Source: Leisingera sp. ANG1 (GTDB lineage: Bacteria; Pseudomonadota; Alphaproteobacteria; Rhodobacterales; Rhodobacteraceae). Taken from it: DNA of 64,000 nt. The stretch is taken from contig NZ_AFCF02000001.1 in NCBI RefSeq assembly GCF_000203975.2, forward strand, positions 751,783 to 815,782. The letters run 5' to 3'. A program made the translations under genes and the position numbers. The stretch's first letter is position 1; each line of letters begins with the position of its first letter. Of this stretch, positions 42,887 through 52,566 are shown in pieces. The notes under the pieces are model-generated. The model was given only the letters and a program-made list of their open reading frames with translations, was not told the DNA's origin and made no database searches.

Positions 42887-44149
42887 ATGTCCAGCGTTGC
42901 GCCCTTCCCCGGGCCTCAGAAAGACCCCAATGCTGCCAACCGTGCAGAGCCCCCGCTGCAGGCGGCCCAACCCCGTGTGCGCGACCCGCGGCTCGACTTC
43001 TACCGCGGTATAGCGATGTTCATCATCCTGGTGGCGCATATCCCGGGCAACCGCTGGGCCAGCTGGATCCCGGCCCGGTTCGGCTTTTCCGACGCAACAG
43101 AGATCTTCGTCTTCTGCTCCGGCATGGCCTCGGCCATTGCCTTCGGCAGCTCTTATGCCAAGCAAGGCTGGTGGCTTGGCACCGCCCGGGTCATCTTCCG
43201 CTGCTGGCAGGTCTACTGGGCCCATATTGGCCTGTTCTTCTTCCTCGCTGCTTCGATGGCTCTGCTCGACCTCTATGGCGGCTTCGACAAGAGCTACATC
43301 GGCTCATTGAACCTGCACTGGTTCTTCACCAACACGGTGCAGCAGCTGACCGGGCTGTTCACCCTCACCTATGTTCCGAACTACTTTGACATCCTGCCGA
43401 TGTACCTGGTGGTTCTGCTGCTGATGCCGCTGATGATGGGGCTGGAGAAGGCAGGTCTGTGGACCGTGGCCGCCGCCAGCATCCTAATCTGGCTCACCGC
43501 CAACCCCTACATGATCGGCCTCGGCCCGGACGGTATCTCCTTCATGGCGGAACCCTGGTCAGACCGCGAATGGTTCTTCAACCCGCTCGGCTGGCAGCTG
43601 CTGTTCTTCACCGGTTTTGCCTTCATGAAAGGCTGGCTGCCTGCGCCGCCGGTCTCCAAGGCGCTGGTGATTCTGGCCGCCGCATTCCTGGTCCTGTCGG
43701 CGCCCTTCGGCTCATGGAAGGTGTTCCTGTGGGTGGAAGCTGCGAACAAGGACCTGGCCAGCCTGATCCGCCCGACCTGGGAAATCACCGCCGAATGGCG
43801 CGAGAAAACAGACTTCGGCCTGCTGCGTTATGCCCACTTCCTGTCGCTGGCCTATCTGGGCTGGGTAGCGGCCGGCACTGGCGGCAAGCGGCTCATCGCC
43901 TCCGGCCAGTCTCTGGCGGCCCGCACCTGGGCAGTTTTGCTGAAACTGATCACCAAGGTCGGCCAGCAATCGCTTGCGGTGTTTGTTTTCTCCATGGCTC
44001 TGGCGCGGTTCATCGGCTTTGCGCTTGACCAGACCGACCGCGCGGTTATGACCACGGCATTCGCCAACCTGGTTGGCTTTTTCCTAATCATTGTCTGCGC
44101 TTACACCGCAGCCTGGTTCAAGTCGCAACCTTGGAGAGCCAAGCGATGA
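42887..44149 (+). CDS. opgC: OpgC, periplasmic glucan O-succinyltransferase
   Basis: This 420-residue membrane acyltransferase with about ten spans succinylates osmoregulated periplasmic glucans. OpgC hallmarks are RDPRLDFYRGIAMFIILVAHIPGN, ARFGFSDATEIFVFCSGMASAIAFG and PYMIGLGPDGISFMAEPWSD. The stop overlaps the opgG start as ATGA. In Rhodobacter sphaeroides opgC likewise joins opgG and opgH. The polar N-terminus before the first span is about 35 residues. Confidence 0.95.
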   Translation: MSSVAPFPGPQKDPNAANRAEPPLQAAQPRVRDPRLDFYRGIAMFIILVAHIPGNRWASWIPARFGFSDATEIFVFCSGMASAIAFGSSYAKQGWWLGTARVIFRCWQVYWAHIGLFFFLAASMALLDLYGGFDKSYIGSLNLHWFFTNTVQQLTGLFTLTYVPNYFDILPMYLVVLLLMPLMMGLEKAGLWTVAAASILIWLTANPYMIGLGPDGISFMAEPWSDREWFFNPLGWQLLFFTGFAFMKGWLPAPPVSKALVILAAAFLVLSAPFGSWKVFLWVEAANKDLASLIRPTWEITAEWREKTDFGLLRYAHFLSLAYLGWVAAGTGGKRLIASGQSLAARTWAVLLKLITKVGQQSLAVFVFSMALARFIGFALDQTDRAVMTTAFANLVGFFLIIVCAYTAAWFKSQPWRAKR

Positions 44150-45654
44150 GCACTTTGACCCGCCGCACATTCATGGCTGCCGCACTTGGCAGCACCGCCC
44201 TTGCCGCATTGCCCGGCATGGCCAGCGAAGCTGTGCCGTTCACCCGCGATGTCGTGATCGCCAAGGCCCGCGCCCTGGCCGCCAAGGATTATGCCGAGCG
44301 CCCGATGGTGCCGCAGGACTGGCTGGAGCAGTCCTATGACGACTACAAGGCCCGCTGGTTCCGCACCAAGGACGCGCTGTGGTCCAGCACGGACCGCAGC
44401 TACAACGTTGATTTCTTCCTTCCCGGCCTCTATTTCCCGCGCGCCATCCAGATCAATACGGTGACGGACGGGCTGTCCAGCCGCGTGCCCTTTGACCTCT
44501 CGCTGTTCGACAAAAACGAAAAGGCGCCGGACCTCACCACCGAGGGCGACCTGGGCTATTCAGGCCTGCGCCTGCGCACCGATCTGGACGACCCCACCAA
44601 GAAGACAGAGTTCTGCGTCTTCCAGGGCGCCAGCTATTTCCGCGCCATCGGCATCGGCAATGCCTACGGCCTGTCTGCCCGCGGCCTGGCTCTGAAAACC
44701 GCTGACCCCGAAGGCGAGGAATTCCCCGAGTTCATCGAATTCTGGCTCGAGGCCCCCGCCCCCGGCCAGCGCCACATGGTGGTACATGCGCTGATGGACT
44801 CGCCGTCGGTCACCGGCGCCTACCGCTTCACCGTCACCCCGGGCAGCAGCGCCGTGATGGATGTGGAGGCAACCCTGTTTGCCCGCGAGGAGCTGAGCCA
44901 TGCAGGCCTTGCGCCGCTCACCTCGATGTTCCTGTTCGATGCCACCAACCGCCACCGGTTCGACGATTTCCGCCCGGCGGTGCACGACAGCGACGGGCTG
45001 CTGGTACTGAACGGCAATGGCGAAACCCTGTGGCGGCCGCTGGCCAACCCGAAACGCCTGCAAGTGTCCTCCTTCGTGGACGACAACCCGCGCGGCTTCG
45101 GTCTGATGCAGCGGTCGCGCAAGTTGTCGGATTTCAACGACCTCGAGGCCTTCTATCACAACCGCCCCTGCCTGTGGGTGGAACCCAAGGAAGACTGGGG
45201 CAAAGGCGCTGTCACGCTGGTGGAAATCCCGGCGGACAAGGAAATCTACGACAACATCGTCGCCTACTGGCGCCCGCGCGAACCCTATGCCGCAGGGTCC
45301 GAGGTCAGCCTCAATTACCGCCTCACCTGGGGCGGCGAGCCGGTGCTGCCGATGCCGCGGGTGACCGACACCGCCGAAGGCGCCCGCATCTTTGGCGGAC
45401 CTGGCCGGATCATGACCATCGACTTCGCCGCGCACCCCTTGCTCGAAGGCGAACCGGACACCCTTGACGTCCACATCCACTCTCCCCATGTGGCGACCAG
45501 CGAAGGCGTGCTGCAGCGCAATCCGGAAACCGGCGGCCTGCGGCTCGCCTTCTACTTTGATCCGGGCGACCGGGACCACGTCGAACTTCGCGCCCAGCTC
45601 AGGAAAGACGGCAGCCCCGCCTCTGAGGTCTGGCTTTACAGGTGGACCGCATGA
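44146..45654 (+). CDS. opgG: glucan biosynthesis protein OpgG/MdoG
   Basis: This 502-residue periplasmic protein is needed for branching or release of periplasmic glucans. It has a Tat-like signal (TRRTFMAAALGSTALAALPGMA), which is more typical of OpgD than OpgG. The conserved MdoG domain includes WFRTKDALWSSTDRSYNVDFFLPGLYFPR and GLMQRSRKLSDFNDLEAFYHNRPCLWVEPK. It overlaps opgC and opgH by ATGA at both ends. The signal type leaves OpgD-like naming open. Confidence 0.94.
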   Translation: MSTLTRRTFMAAALGSTALAALPGMASEAVPFTRDVVIAKARALAAKDYAERPMVPQDWLEQSYDDYKARWFRTKDALWSSTDRSYNVDFFLPGLYFPRAIQINTVTDGLSSRVPFDLSLFDKNEKAPDLTTEGDLGYSGLRLRTDLDDPTKKTEFCVFQGASYFRAIGIGNAYGLSARGLALKTADPEGEEFPEFIEFWLEAPAPGQRHMVVHALMDSPSVTGAYRFTVTPGSSAVMDVEATLFAREELSHAGLAPLTSMFLFDATNRHRFDDFRPAVHDSDGLLVLNGNGETLWRPLANPKRLQVSSFVDDNPRGFGLMQRSRKLSDFNDLEAFYHNRPCLWVEPKEDWGKGAVTLVEIPADKEIYDNIVAYWRPREPYAAGSEVSLNYRLTWGGEPVLPMPRVTDTAEGARIFGGPGRIMTIDFAAHPLLEGEPDTLDVHIHSPHVATSEGVLQRNPETGGLRLAFYFDPGDRDHVELRAQLRKDGSPASEVWLYRWTA

Positions 45655-47528
45655 CCATGTGTGATCTGATGCCTCCGGAACAGCCTCTGGCGATGCCGGA
45701 GCAAGATTTCAGCAAGGATTTTCGCGATGCGGAAGCCCCCGGCGGTGCCGCGCCGCGCCAGGTGGCGCTGTGGCGCCTGCTGGCGTTTTCGCCCGCGATG
45801 GCCGCAACCGGTGTTCTGACCTGGGTCATGGCCGGCTGGTTCACCGATGGCGGCATCTCAGTGCTGGAGATGATCCTGCTGGCGCTGATCGCCTTCAATT
45901 TCTTCTGGATCGCCTTCACCGTCTCCACTGTTCTGCTCGGCCTTTACGGGCTGTCGCGCCGCGAGCGCACCGCCGCCCGCGGTGCTGCCCGCCCGATGAA
46001 GGTGGCGCTCTTGATGCCGGTCTACAACGAGGTGCCCTGGTACGTGCTGGGCAACGCTCAGACCATGCTGCAGGAGCTTCACGGCCGCGGCGGCCTGCAT
46101 GAATACGCGATGTTCATCCTGTCGGATACCCGCGACGACGCCATTGCCGCGCAGGAGCGCGCCAGCGTCGAGGCGCTGCGCACCATGCTGCCCGAGGGCA
46201 CTGAGCTCTACTACCGCCGCCGCGACGACAACGAAGGCCGCAAGGTCGGCAATATCTCCGACTGGGTGCGCCGCTGGGGCGCGGGCTATGAGGCGATGCT
46301 GGTGCTGGACGCCGACAGCCTGATGACCGGCCGCGCCATCGCCCGGCTGGCCGATGCGCTGGCCCGCGACCCAGGCGCAGGCCTGATCCAGAGCTACCCG
46401 CAGCTGATTGGCGCGCAATCGGTCTTTGGCCGCATGCAGCAATTCGCCAACGGTGTCTACGGCCTGGCACTGGCCGAGGGACTCGCCCGCTGGGCCGGCC
46501 ACGAGGGCAACTACTGGGGCCACAACGCCATCATCCGCACCCGCGCCTTTGCCGCCTGTGCCGGCTTGCCGCTGCTGCGTTCCCGCTTTGGCGGCGGCGA
46601 GAAGCTGATCATGAGCCATGATTTCGTCGAGGCAGGCCTGTTGCGCCGGGCCGGCTGGTCGGTGCGCTTCCTGCCCCGCATCCGTGGATCCTACGAGGAA
46701 ACACCGGCCACCCTGATCGACCACATCCTGCGCGACCGCCGCTGGTGCCAGGGCAACCTGCAGCACCTCAACCTGCTGCACGCCAAAGGCTTCCGCGCGA
46801 TCTCCCGCTTCCACCTGTTTGCAGGCGCGATCGGCTACCTGATGGCGCCGGTCTGGTTTGCACTGCTGGTCCTTTGGGCCGTGATCGGCCGCAGCGAAGA
46901 GGCGTCCGTCATCAGCTACTTCAGCGAGGCCAACCCCTTCCGCCCCAGCTGGCCCGACATGTCCGAGCCCAAGCATGTGCTGGTGATCATCCTGATCTAC
47001 GCCATGCTTCTGGCGCCCAAGATGCTGGCCGCAGCAGCGCTGCCGCTCACAGGCAACCGGTTTTCCGAATACGGCGGCCCGGTGCATTTCGCACTGTCTT
47101 TCGTGTCCGAGGTGGTTCTGGCCATCCTCTATGCGCCGATCCTGATGGTGCAACAGATGATCGCTGTGTTCCGCACCGCGCTAGGCCTGCAGCGCGGCTG
47201 GGCACCGCAGGCGCGTGACGGCGGCAGCTACTCCCTGCGTACGCTGATCACCTGCCACGCGCTGGAAACCGTCAGCGGTGTTGCGCTCTGGGCCGGGATC
47301 CTGACCGGAACCGTGTCGCTGTGGCTGGCGCCCATCGCGCTGTCGCTGGTGCTGGCGGTGCCGCTGTCTGCGCTCTCCGGCGTCAAGACCGTGAACCGCA
47401 TCCGCCACTGGATGGCCACGCGGGAGGAATTCACCGAACCCCAGATCACCCGCGCCGCCCGTGCCGCCCGCGCTGACCTGAAGGCGCTGCTGGACGGTAC
47501 CACCGCCCGCGGCACCCCGGCAGAGTAA
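45651..47528 (+). CDS. opgH: glucans biosynthesis glucosyltransferase OpgH/MdoH
   Basis: This 625-residue inner-membrane GT2 enzyme polymerises UDP-glucose into the beta-glucan backbone and exports it. Spans at about 45-65 and 70-100 flank the entry to the GT-A domain (KVALLMPVYNE, the DxD-type LDADSLM and the acceptor motif DRRWCQGN). Four or more C-terminal spans follow. Length is shorter than E. coli MdoH (about 850) because the long termini are missing, as in Rhodobacter. It ends the opgCGH operon. Confidence 0.95.
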   Translation: MTMCDLMPPEQPLAMPEQDFSKDFRDAEAPGGAAPRQVALWRLLAFSPAMAATGVLTWVMAGWFTDGGISVLEMILLALIAFNFFWIAFTVSTVLLGLYGLSRRERTAARGAARPMKVALLMPVYNEVPWYVLGNAQTMLQELHGRGGLHEYAMFILSDTRDDAIAAQERASVEALRTMLPEGTELYYRRRDDNEGRKVGNISDWVRRWGAGYEAMLVLDADSLMTGRAIARLADALARDPGAGLIQSYPQLIGAQSVFGRMQQFANGVYGLALAEGLARWAGHEGNYWGHNAIIRTRAFAACAGLPLLRSRFGGGEKLIMSHDFVEAGLLRRAGWSVRFLPRIRGSYEETPATLIDHILRDRRWCQGNLQHLNLLHAKGFRAISRFHLFAGAIGYLMAPVWFALLVLWAVIGRSEEASVISYFSEANPFRPSWPDMSEPKHVLVIILIYAMLLAPKMLAAAALPLTGNRFSEYGGPVHFALSFVSEVVLAILYAPILMVQQMIAVFRTALGLQRGWAPQARDGGSYSLRTLITCHALETVSGVALWAGILTGTVSLWLAPIALSLVLAVPLSALSGVKTVNRIRHWMATREEFTEPQITRAARAARADLKALLDGTTARGTPAE

Positions 47529-47777
47529 CCGCCGCAAACAAGGAACTCCCGCGCCCGCAGGATGCCCCGGCTCACGCCGGATCACCTTGGCGGCCTTGGG
47601 CCCGGCGCCGCGCAGACGCGCGGCGAGGCCCGCGGCAAACGCTACCGCAGCGCGCCCGCACGGGAGCGCTGCCCGGCCCAACGCTTTGGCCTGCAAATCT
47701 TTAATTTTCAGGCCAAAGGGGCGGGAGCCGGCCGCCCTTTTCCAGACGCTCCGGCGGCTCTAGACGTTCCGGCGGCG

Positions 47778-48623
47778 TCAGCGCACCGCCGGCTGGTTCT
47801 CGAACCACTCCGCCATCAGCTCCGCCCAGCTCTTGGGCAGCGTATGGCCGCCATCAAACAGCACCAGCTCAATATCCGCACCCGGCCCGCAGTCCCAGCG
47901 GCGGCGCATGAGGCCCCCGGTGCTCCACGCCCTGTCCGGCGCATGAGAGGTGCAAGCGTTGGCCTCCCGCCAAACCTCCAGCGCGGCAAAGACATCGCCC
48001 TGCTCAAACCGCCCGCCACCCAGAATTCGGCCCTCCAGCGGCACCACCTCGTCGCGCCAGCCATGCACCTGCAACAGCCGCACGGGGCCATTGCAGCGTT
48101 CCGGCTGCGGCCGCCAAAAGGCGCCGGACACCGGCGCATAAGCCGCAAAGGCGGCAGGGTCGCGGCAGGCCAGGTAATGCACCATGAAGGCACCGGCCGA
48201 GAACCCGGCCAGCACCGTCTGCGACCGGGAGGTTCCGAATTGCTCTGCCGCATCCGCCAGCACCGCGGCAAAAAACGCGCCCTCGTCACGCCCCCCGGTA
48301 AACGGGCCGAACCCCCAGGATTGCGGTCCGCTGCCATCCCGGCGCAGCCCCTCGGGCGCAATCACCGCATAGCCGCGCTGCGTCAGCCCCGCCACCAGCG
48401 TCCGGTTGCGCAGCACGCTGCTGCCGCTGCCGCCATAGCCGTGAAGGAACATCACCACCGGCACTGCGCCCTCTGCCTCCGCAGAATCCGGCAGAACAAT
48501 GTGATACTGTCCCTCTTCAATGCTGCAGGCACCTGTCTCTGCCCCGCACTCCGCCATGGCCGCACTGCCGAAGACCGCAGCCAGAGCCGCGGCAGCCGCC
48601 GCCTTTCTCAACCCCTGCATCAT
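47778..48623 (-). CDS. secreted LpqC/PHB-depolymerase-type esterase
   Basis: This 281-residue alpha/beta hydrolase has a signal peptide (LRKAAAAAALAAVFGSAAMA). Its catalytic signals are the oxyanion HGYGGSGSS, the nucleophile elbow GFSAGAFMVHY and the late DGGHTLPKSW His. The family contains polyhydroxybutyrate depolymerases and feruloyl esterases. Start ATG 48623 overlaps the rhodanese stop as ATGA, so the two are coupled. Two paired Cys (CGAETGAC) after the signal suggest a disulfide in the exported enzyme. Substrate is unknown. Confidence 0.88.
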   Translation of the reverse strand: MMQGLRKAAAAAALAAVFGSAAMAECGAETGACSIEEGQYHIVLPDSAEAEGAVPVVMFLHGYGGSGSSVLRNRTLVAGLTQRGYAVIAPEGLRRDGSGPQSWGFGPFTGGRDEGAFFAAVLADAAEQFGTSRSQTVLAGFSAGAFMVHYLACRDPAAFAAYAPVSGAFWRPQPERCNGPVRLLQVHGWRDEVVPLEGRILGGGRFEQGDVFAALEVWREANACTSHAPDRAWSTGGLMRRRWDCGPGADIELVLFDGGHTLPKSWAELMAEWFENQPAVR

Positions 48624-49093
48624 CCCTGCCACCGCGCCACCGGCAGGTTGCCGGCGAGCCAGCCCGGCCCGGCTGCAGACCCCAGCATCCCTTCCGGCAC
48701 GTCAATCACATGGGTATAACCCGCCTCCGACAGCATCAGCGTCACCCGTGCAGAGCGCACACCGCGGGCGCAGATCAGCGCCACAGGCACAGAGCGGTCA
48801 GGCCCCGCCACAGCCTGCAGGGCCTTGATGAAGTCTTCCCGCCGCATGTCGATCTGATGACTGCCCACTGGGACACCCGACGCCCGCCATTCCTGCGGCG
48901 TGCGGATGTCTACCAGGGTAATCTCGCCGGCCTGCGCCTGCGCATAGGCCTCCGCCACGGTCAGCCGCGGATGATCGTGGTCCGGTGGCTGGCGGCGCTG
49001 CCACCAGATGCCGGCCCCCGCTGCGGCAGCAGCGCCGCCCAGCAGCACCAGCCGCCGCGTAAGCGTCGGGTTTATTGCGTCTGCCCCAGCCAT
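48620..49093 (-). CDS. exported/anchored rhodanese-domain protein
   Basis: The 157-residue protein has an N-terminal RR-containing hydrophobic segment (TRRLVLLGGAAAAAGAGIWW) that could be a Tat signal or anchor. A rhodanese domain follows: VDIRTPQEW, then the active loop ICARGVRSA with the catalytic Cys. ATG 49093 follows GCGGAGG. It precedes and overlaps the esterase gene. A periplasmic sulfurtransferase is likely; partner unknown. Confidence 0.87.
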   Translation of the reverse strand: MAGADAINPTLTRRLVLLGGAAAAAGAGIWWQRRQPPDHDHPRLTVAEAYAQAQAGEITLVDIRTPQEWRASGVPVGSHQIDMRREDFIKALQAVAGPDRSVPVALICARGVRSARVTLMLSEAGYTHVIDVPEGMLGSAAGPGWLAGNLPVARWQG

Positions 49094-49348
49094 CGTTCCT
49101 CCGCTGCCGCTTTTGCCCCTATGGTCTAGCAGGCCACAGGCCCTCAATCACCAGAAACAGGCCGATTCCATCGGTCAAGTTCTTGTTATTGCGCGCCTGC
49201 TGCCCAATTATGCCCGTAACGAGCGTATTCACTCTGCCTTTGGCTGCGGCATTACCGCCGCAATCCGGGCGGCGGGGGTGGTTCTGAGCAACAAAATTGC
49301 TTAGCACTGGCCTAAAAACGACGCGCCAACCCGACAGGAGACTTGCAC

Positions 49349-52210
49349 GTGTCCCTTTTCCTGATTGCGGCCCTGCCCTTTATCGGAGCCGTCTTTCCCG
49401 CGCTATTGATCCGCGCCGGACGCAATGCGGCTGCCTCTGCCGCCGGGCTGACCACGCTGCTCGCCTTCATCGGGTTGATGCTGCACATCCCAGCAGTATT
49501 CCGCGGCGAGACGGTCTTTGCCGCGGTGGACTGGCTGCCCGCCCTTGGCCTCAACGCGCATTTCTTCCTTGATGGCCTTGGCTTCCTGTTTGCGGCGATG
49601 ATCCTGGGCATCGGCCTCCTGATCATCCTTTACGCCCGCTACTACCTGTCGCGCGAAGACCCCATGGGCCAGTTCTACAGCTACCTTCTGCTGTTCCAGG
49701 GCGCGATGGTCGGCATCGTTCTCTCGGACAACATCCTGCTGCTGCTGGTGTTCTGGGAGCTCACCTCGCTCAGCTCCTTCCTGCTGATCGGCTACTGGAA
49801 ACACCTGCCCGAGGGCCGCCAGGGCGCGCGCATGGCGCTGACGGTGACCGGCTCCGGCGGGCTGGCGATGATTGCCGGCATGCTGATGCTGGGCCATATC
49901 GCTGGTTCCTATGACCTCAGCGTGATCCTGCAGAACAAGGAAGCGATCCAATCCTCGGATCTCTACCTGCCCGCACTGATCCTGATCCTGCTGGGCGCCT
50001 TCACCAAATCGGCGCAGTTCCCGTTCCATTTCTGGCTGCCGCACGCGATGGCCGCGCCAACGCCTGTCTCGGCCTATCTGCACTCCGCCACAATGGTGAA
50101 GGCCGGCCTCTTTCTGATGGCGCGCCTCTGGCCGGTTCTGGCCGGCACGCCGGAGTGGTTCTACATCGTTGCCACCACCGGCCTTGTCACCATGCTGGTC
50201 GGCGCGGTGATTGCCCTCTTCAAGGACGACCTCAAGGCGCTCCTGGCGTTCTCCACCGTCAGCCACCTCGGCCTCATCACCATGCTGCTGGGCTTCGGCA
50301 CCAAGATCGCCGCAGTGGCCGCGGTGTTCCACATCATCAACCACGCCACCTTCAAGGCGGCGCTGTTCATGACCGCGGGCATCGTCGACCACGAGGCTGG
50401 AACCCGCGACATCAAGCGCCTGGGCGGCTTGCGCCACCTGATGCCAATCACTTTCACCATCGGCACGGTGGCAGCCCTGTCCATGGCCGGTATCCCACCA
50501 CTCAACGGCTTCCTCTCCAAGGAGATGATGCTGGAGGAAACCGCCCACACCATCTGGAACGGCTCGCACCTGATCGTGCCCGCCCTGGCCACTCTGGCGG
50601 CACTCTTCTCCGCCGCCTATTCCTTCCGCTTCATCGTGCACGTTTTCCTCGGGCAAAAGCGTGACGACTACCCCGGCCACCCGCATGACCCGAACACAGG
50701 CATGTGGATCGGCCCGGCCTTCTTGGTCGTACTGGTGGTGCTGATCGGCCTTGCCTCGGCCAAACTCGCAGGCCCGATGGTCGCCACAGCTGCAGGCGCA
50801 GTGATCGGCGGCGGCGAGCTGCCCTATTATTCACTCAAGCTCTGGCACGGTCTGACCCCGGCGCTTTACATGTCCATCGCAGCCACCATCGGCGGCCTGT
50901 CCCTGCTGGCGTTGCATAAGCCCCTTCAGCGGGCCTGGAACGCCATGCCCCGGCCTGAAGCCAAGACCATTTTCGAGGCCCTGATCGGCGCCTTCACCCG
51001 CCTCAGCCAGTTCGTGACCGAAGGCTTGCACAACGGCGTTCTCACCCGTTACGCGGCGATCATGGTCACCTTTACCGTGGCCATCAGCTATTTCGCCTAC
51101 CGCGGCGGAACCCTGGGCGTTGAAACCCGCCAGATGCAGGAACCGGGCGCCCTGCCGGTTGTTGGCTGGTTCGCCCTGGTGGTGGCAACCCTGTTCATCG
51201 TCGCCAAGCACCGCAACCGCCTGCTGTCTCTGGTGCTGATCGGCGTGGTTGGCCTCGTGGTCTCGATGTCCTTCAACTACCTCTCTGCCCCCGACCTGGC
51301 GCTGACCCAGATCTCGGTTGAGGTGGTGACCATCATCCTGCTGCTACTCGCCTTGAATTTCATGCCCAAGGAAACCCCGGTCGAGACCCCGGCCCTCACC
51401 CGCCTCCGCGACGGCGCGATTGCAGCGGTGTCGGGCCTGGGGGCGGGCGGGCTGATCTATGCGCTCCTGATGCGCGACTTCGCCTTCCCGACCATCTCGG
51501 ACTTCCATCTCGCCAATTCCTACAAGGGCGGCGGCGGCACCAATGTGGTAAACGTGATCCTGGTCGACTTCCGCGGTTACGACACCTTTGGCGAGATCAT
51601 CGTGCTGGGCATCGCCGCCATGGTGATCTTTGCCCTGACCGAGGCCGTGCTCGGATCCAAGGTCCGCGCCTTTCTGCTGAACCGCAAGCCCGACCTGCCG
51701 CAGGCGGGCGACGCCCATCCGCTGATGATGGTGGTGGCAACCCGGGTGATGATGCCGCTGGCACTGATGGTCGCCGCCTATATCTTCTTCCGCGGCCACA
51801 ACCTGCCGGGCGGTGGCTTTATCGCCGGCCTGGTCGCCGCCATCGCCATCATCATGCAGTACATGGCCTCCGGCTTTGCCTGGGCGACAGAGCGGCAGCG
51901 CTACCCCTATCACGCCATCATCGGCTCCGGCGTGCTGATTGCCGCCGCCACCGGCATGGGCGCCTGGTTCAACGGCAAGCCGTTCCTCACCAGCGATTTC
52001 GGCTACCTGCACTGGCCGCCGCTGGAGGAATTCGAATGGGCCACTGCCGCCCTCTTTGACCTCGGCGTCTTCCTGGCCGTGGTCGGTGCGGTGCTGCTGG
52101 CGCTGGAAAGCCTGTCGCGTTTTGCCTGGCAGCCGGGCATCAGCTCCGAACACGCAATGGACATCAACCCGGCACGCGACGCAGCGGCCAAGGCCGGGAC
52201 GGAGGGATAA
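49349..52210 (+). CDS. mrpA: Mrp/Pha cation:proton antiporter subunit A (A-B fusion)
   Basis: This 953-residue core subunit of the multicomponent Na+(K+)/H+ antiporter is related to NuoL. It holds the proton-pump domain (LIGYWKHLPEGRQGARMALTVTGSGG and LPHAMAAPTPVSAYLHSATMVKAGL) and the C-terminal DUF4040 part. It ends in a MnhB-like domain (VATRVMMPLALMVAAYIFFRGHNLPGGGFIAGL). No separate subunit B gene exists in the operon, so this is the fused PhaAB type. GTG 49349 has AGGAG at 8 nt spacing; TTG 49343 is too close to it. Confidence 0.94.
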   Translation: MSLFLIAALPFIGAVFPALLIRAGRNAAASAAGLTTLLAFIGLMLHIPAVFRGETVFAAVDWLPALGLNAHFFLDGLGFLFAAMILGIGLLIILYARYYLSREDPMGQFYSYLLLFQGAMVGIVLSDNILLLLVFWELTSLSSFLLIGYWKHLPEGRQGARMALTVTGSGGLAMIAGMLMLGHIAGSYDLSVILQNKEAIQSSDLYLPALILILLGAFTKSAQFPFHFWLPHAMAAPTPVSAYLHSATMVKAGLFLMARLWPVLAGTPEWFYIVATTGLVTMLVGAVIALFKDDLKALLAFSTVSHLGLITMLLGFGTKIAAVAAVFHIINHATFKAALFMTAGIVDHEAGTRDIKRLGGLRHLMPITFTIGTVAALSMAGIPPLNGFLSKEMMLEETAHTIWNGSHLIVPALATLAALFSAAYSFRFIVHVFLGQKRDDYPGHPHDPNTGMWIGPAFLVVLVVLIGLASAKLAGPMVATAAGAVIGGGELPYYSLKLWHGLTPALYMSIAATIGGLSLLALHKPLQRAWNAMPRPEAKTIFEALIGAFTRLSQFVTEGLHNGVLTRYAAIMVTFTVAISYFAYRGGTLGVETRQMQEPGALPVVGWFALVVATLFIVAKHRNRLLSLVLIGVVGLVVSMSFNYLSAPDLALTQISVEVVTIILLLLALNFMPKETPVETPALTRLRDGAIAAVSGLGAGGLIYALLMRDFAFPTISDFHLANSYKGGGGTNVVNVILVDFRGYDTFGEIIVLGIAAMVIFALTEAVLGSKVRAFLLNRKPDLPQAGDAHPLMMVVATRVMMPLALMVAAYIFFRGHNLPGGGFIAGLVAAIAIIMQYMASGFAWATERQRYPYHAIIGSGVLIAAATGMGAWFNGKPFLTSDFGYLHWPPLEEFEWATAALFDLGVFLAVVGAVLLALESLSRFAWQPGISSEHAMDINPARDAAAKAGTEG

Positions 52211-52212
52211 GC

Positions 52213-52566
52213 ATGGAACTTCTCGTTGCCTCTGCCGTGGGCATTCTGACGGCGGCAGGTGTCTACCTGATCCTGCGCCGCCGCAGCTTCCCGGTGATCC
52301 TGGGCCTGTCGCTCCTGACCTATGCGGTCAACGTGTTCCTGTTTGCCACCGGCAGGCTGGTCACCGGCGCGCCGCCGATCCTCAACAAATATGAGGAGGT
52401 CGCCTATACCGATCCGCTGCCGCAGGCGCTGGTGCTCACCGCCATCGTGATCTCCTTCGGCATGACTGCTGTTGTGGTGATGATCGCGCTGGGGGCCTAT
52501 CTCTCGTCCCGCGATGACGGCACCGCCATGCCGGTTGAGGCCGACGGCGCAGAGGAGGACGCATAA
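52213..52566 (+). CDS. mrpC: Mrp antiporter subunit C
   Basis: This NuoK-like three-span subunit has 117 residues (VYLILRRRSFPVILGLSLLTYAVNVFLFATG and DPLPQALVLTAIVISFGMTAVVV). It starts 2 bp after subunit A and overlaps subunit D as TAATG, showing strict coupling. Confidence 0.95.
   Translation: MELLVASAVGILTAAGVYLILRRRSFPVILGLSLLTYAVNVFLFATGRLVTGAPPILNKYEEVAYTDPLPQALVLTAIVISFGMTAVVVMIALGAYLSSRDDGTAMPVEADGAEEDA

Noticed and set aside
49403-50686. Minus-strand open frame of 427 codons inside mrpA
   Set aside because: Antisense to conserved pump motifs on the plus strand; composition typical of a shadow frame.
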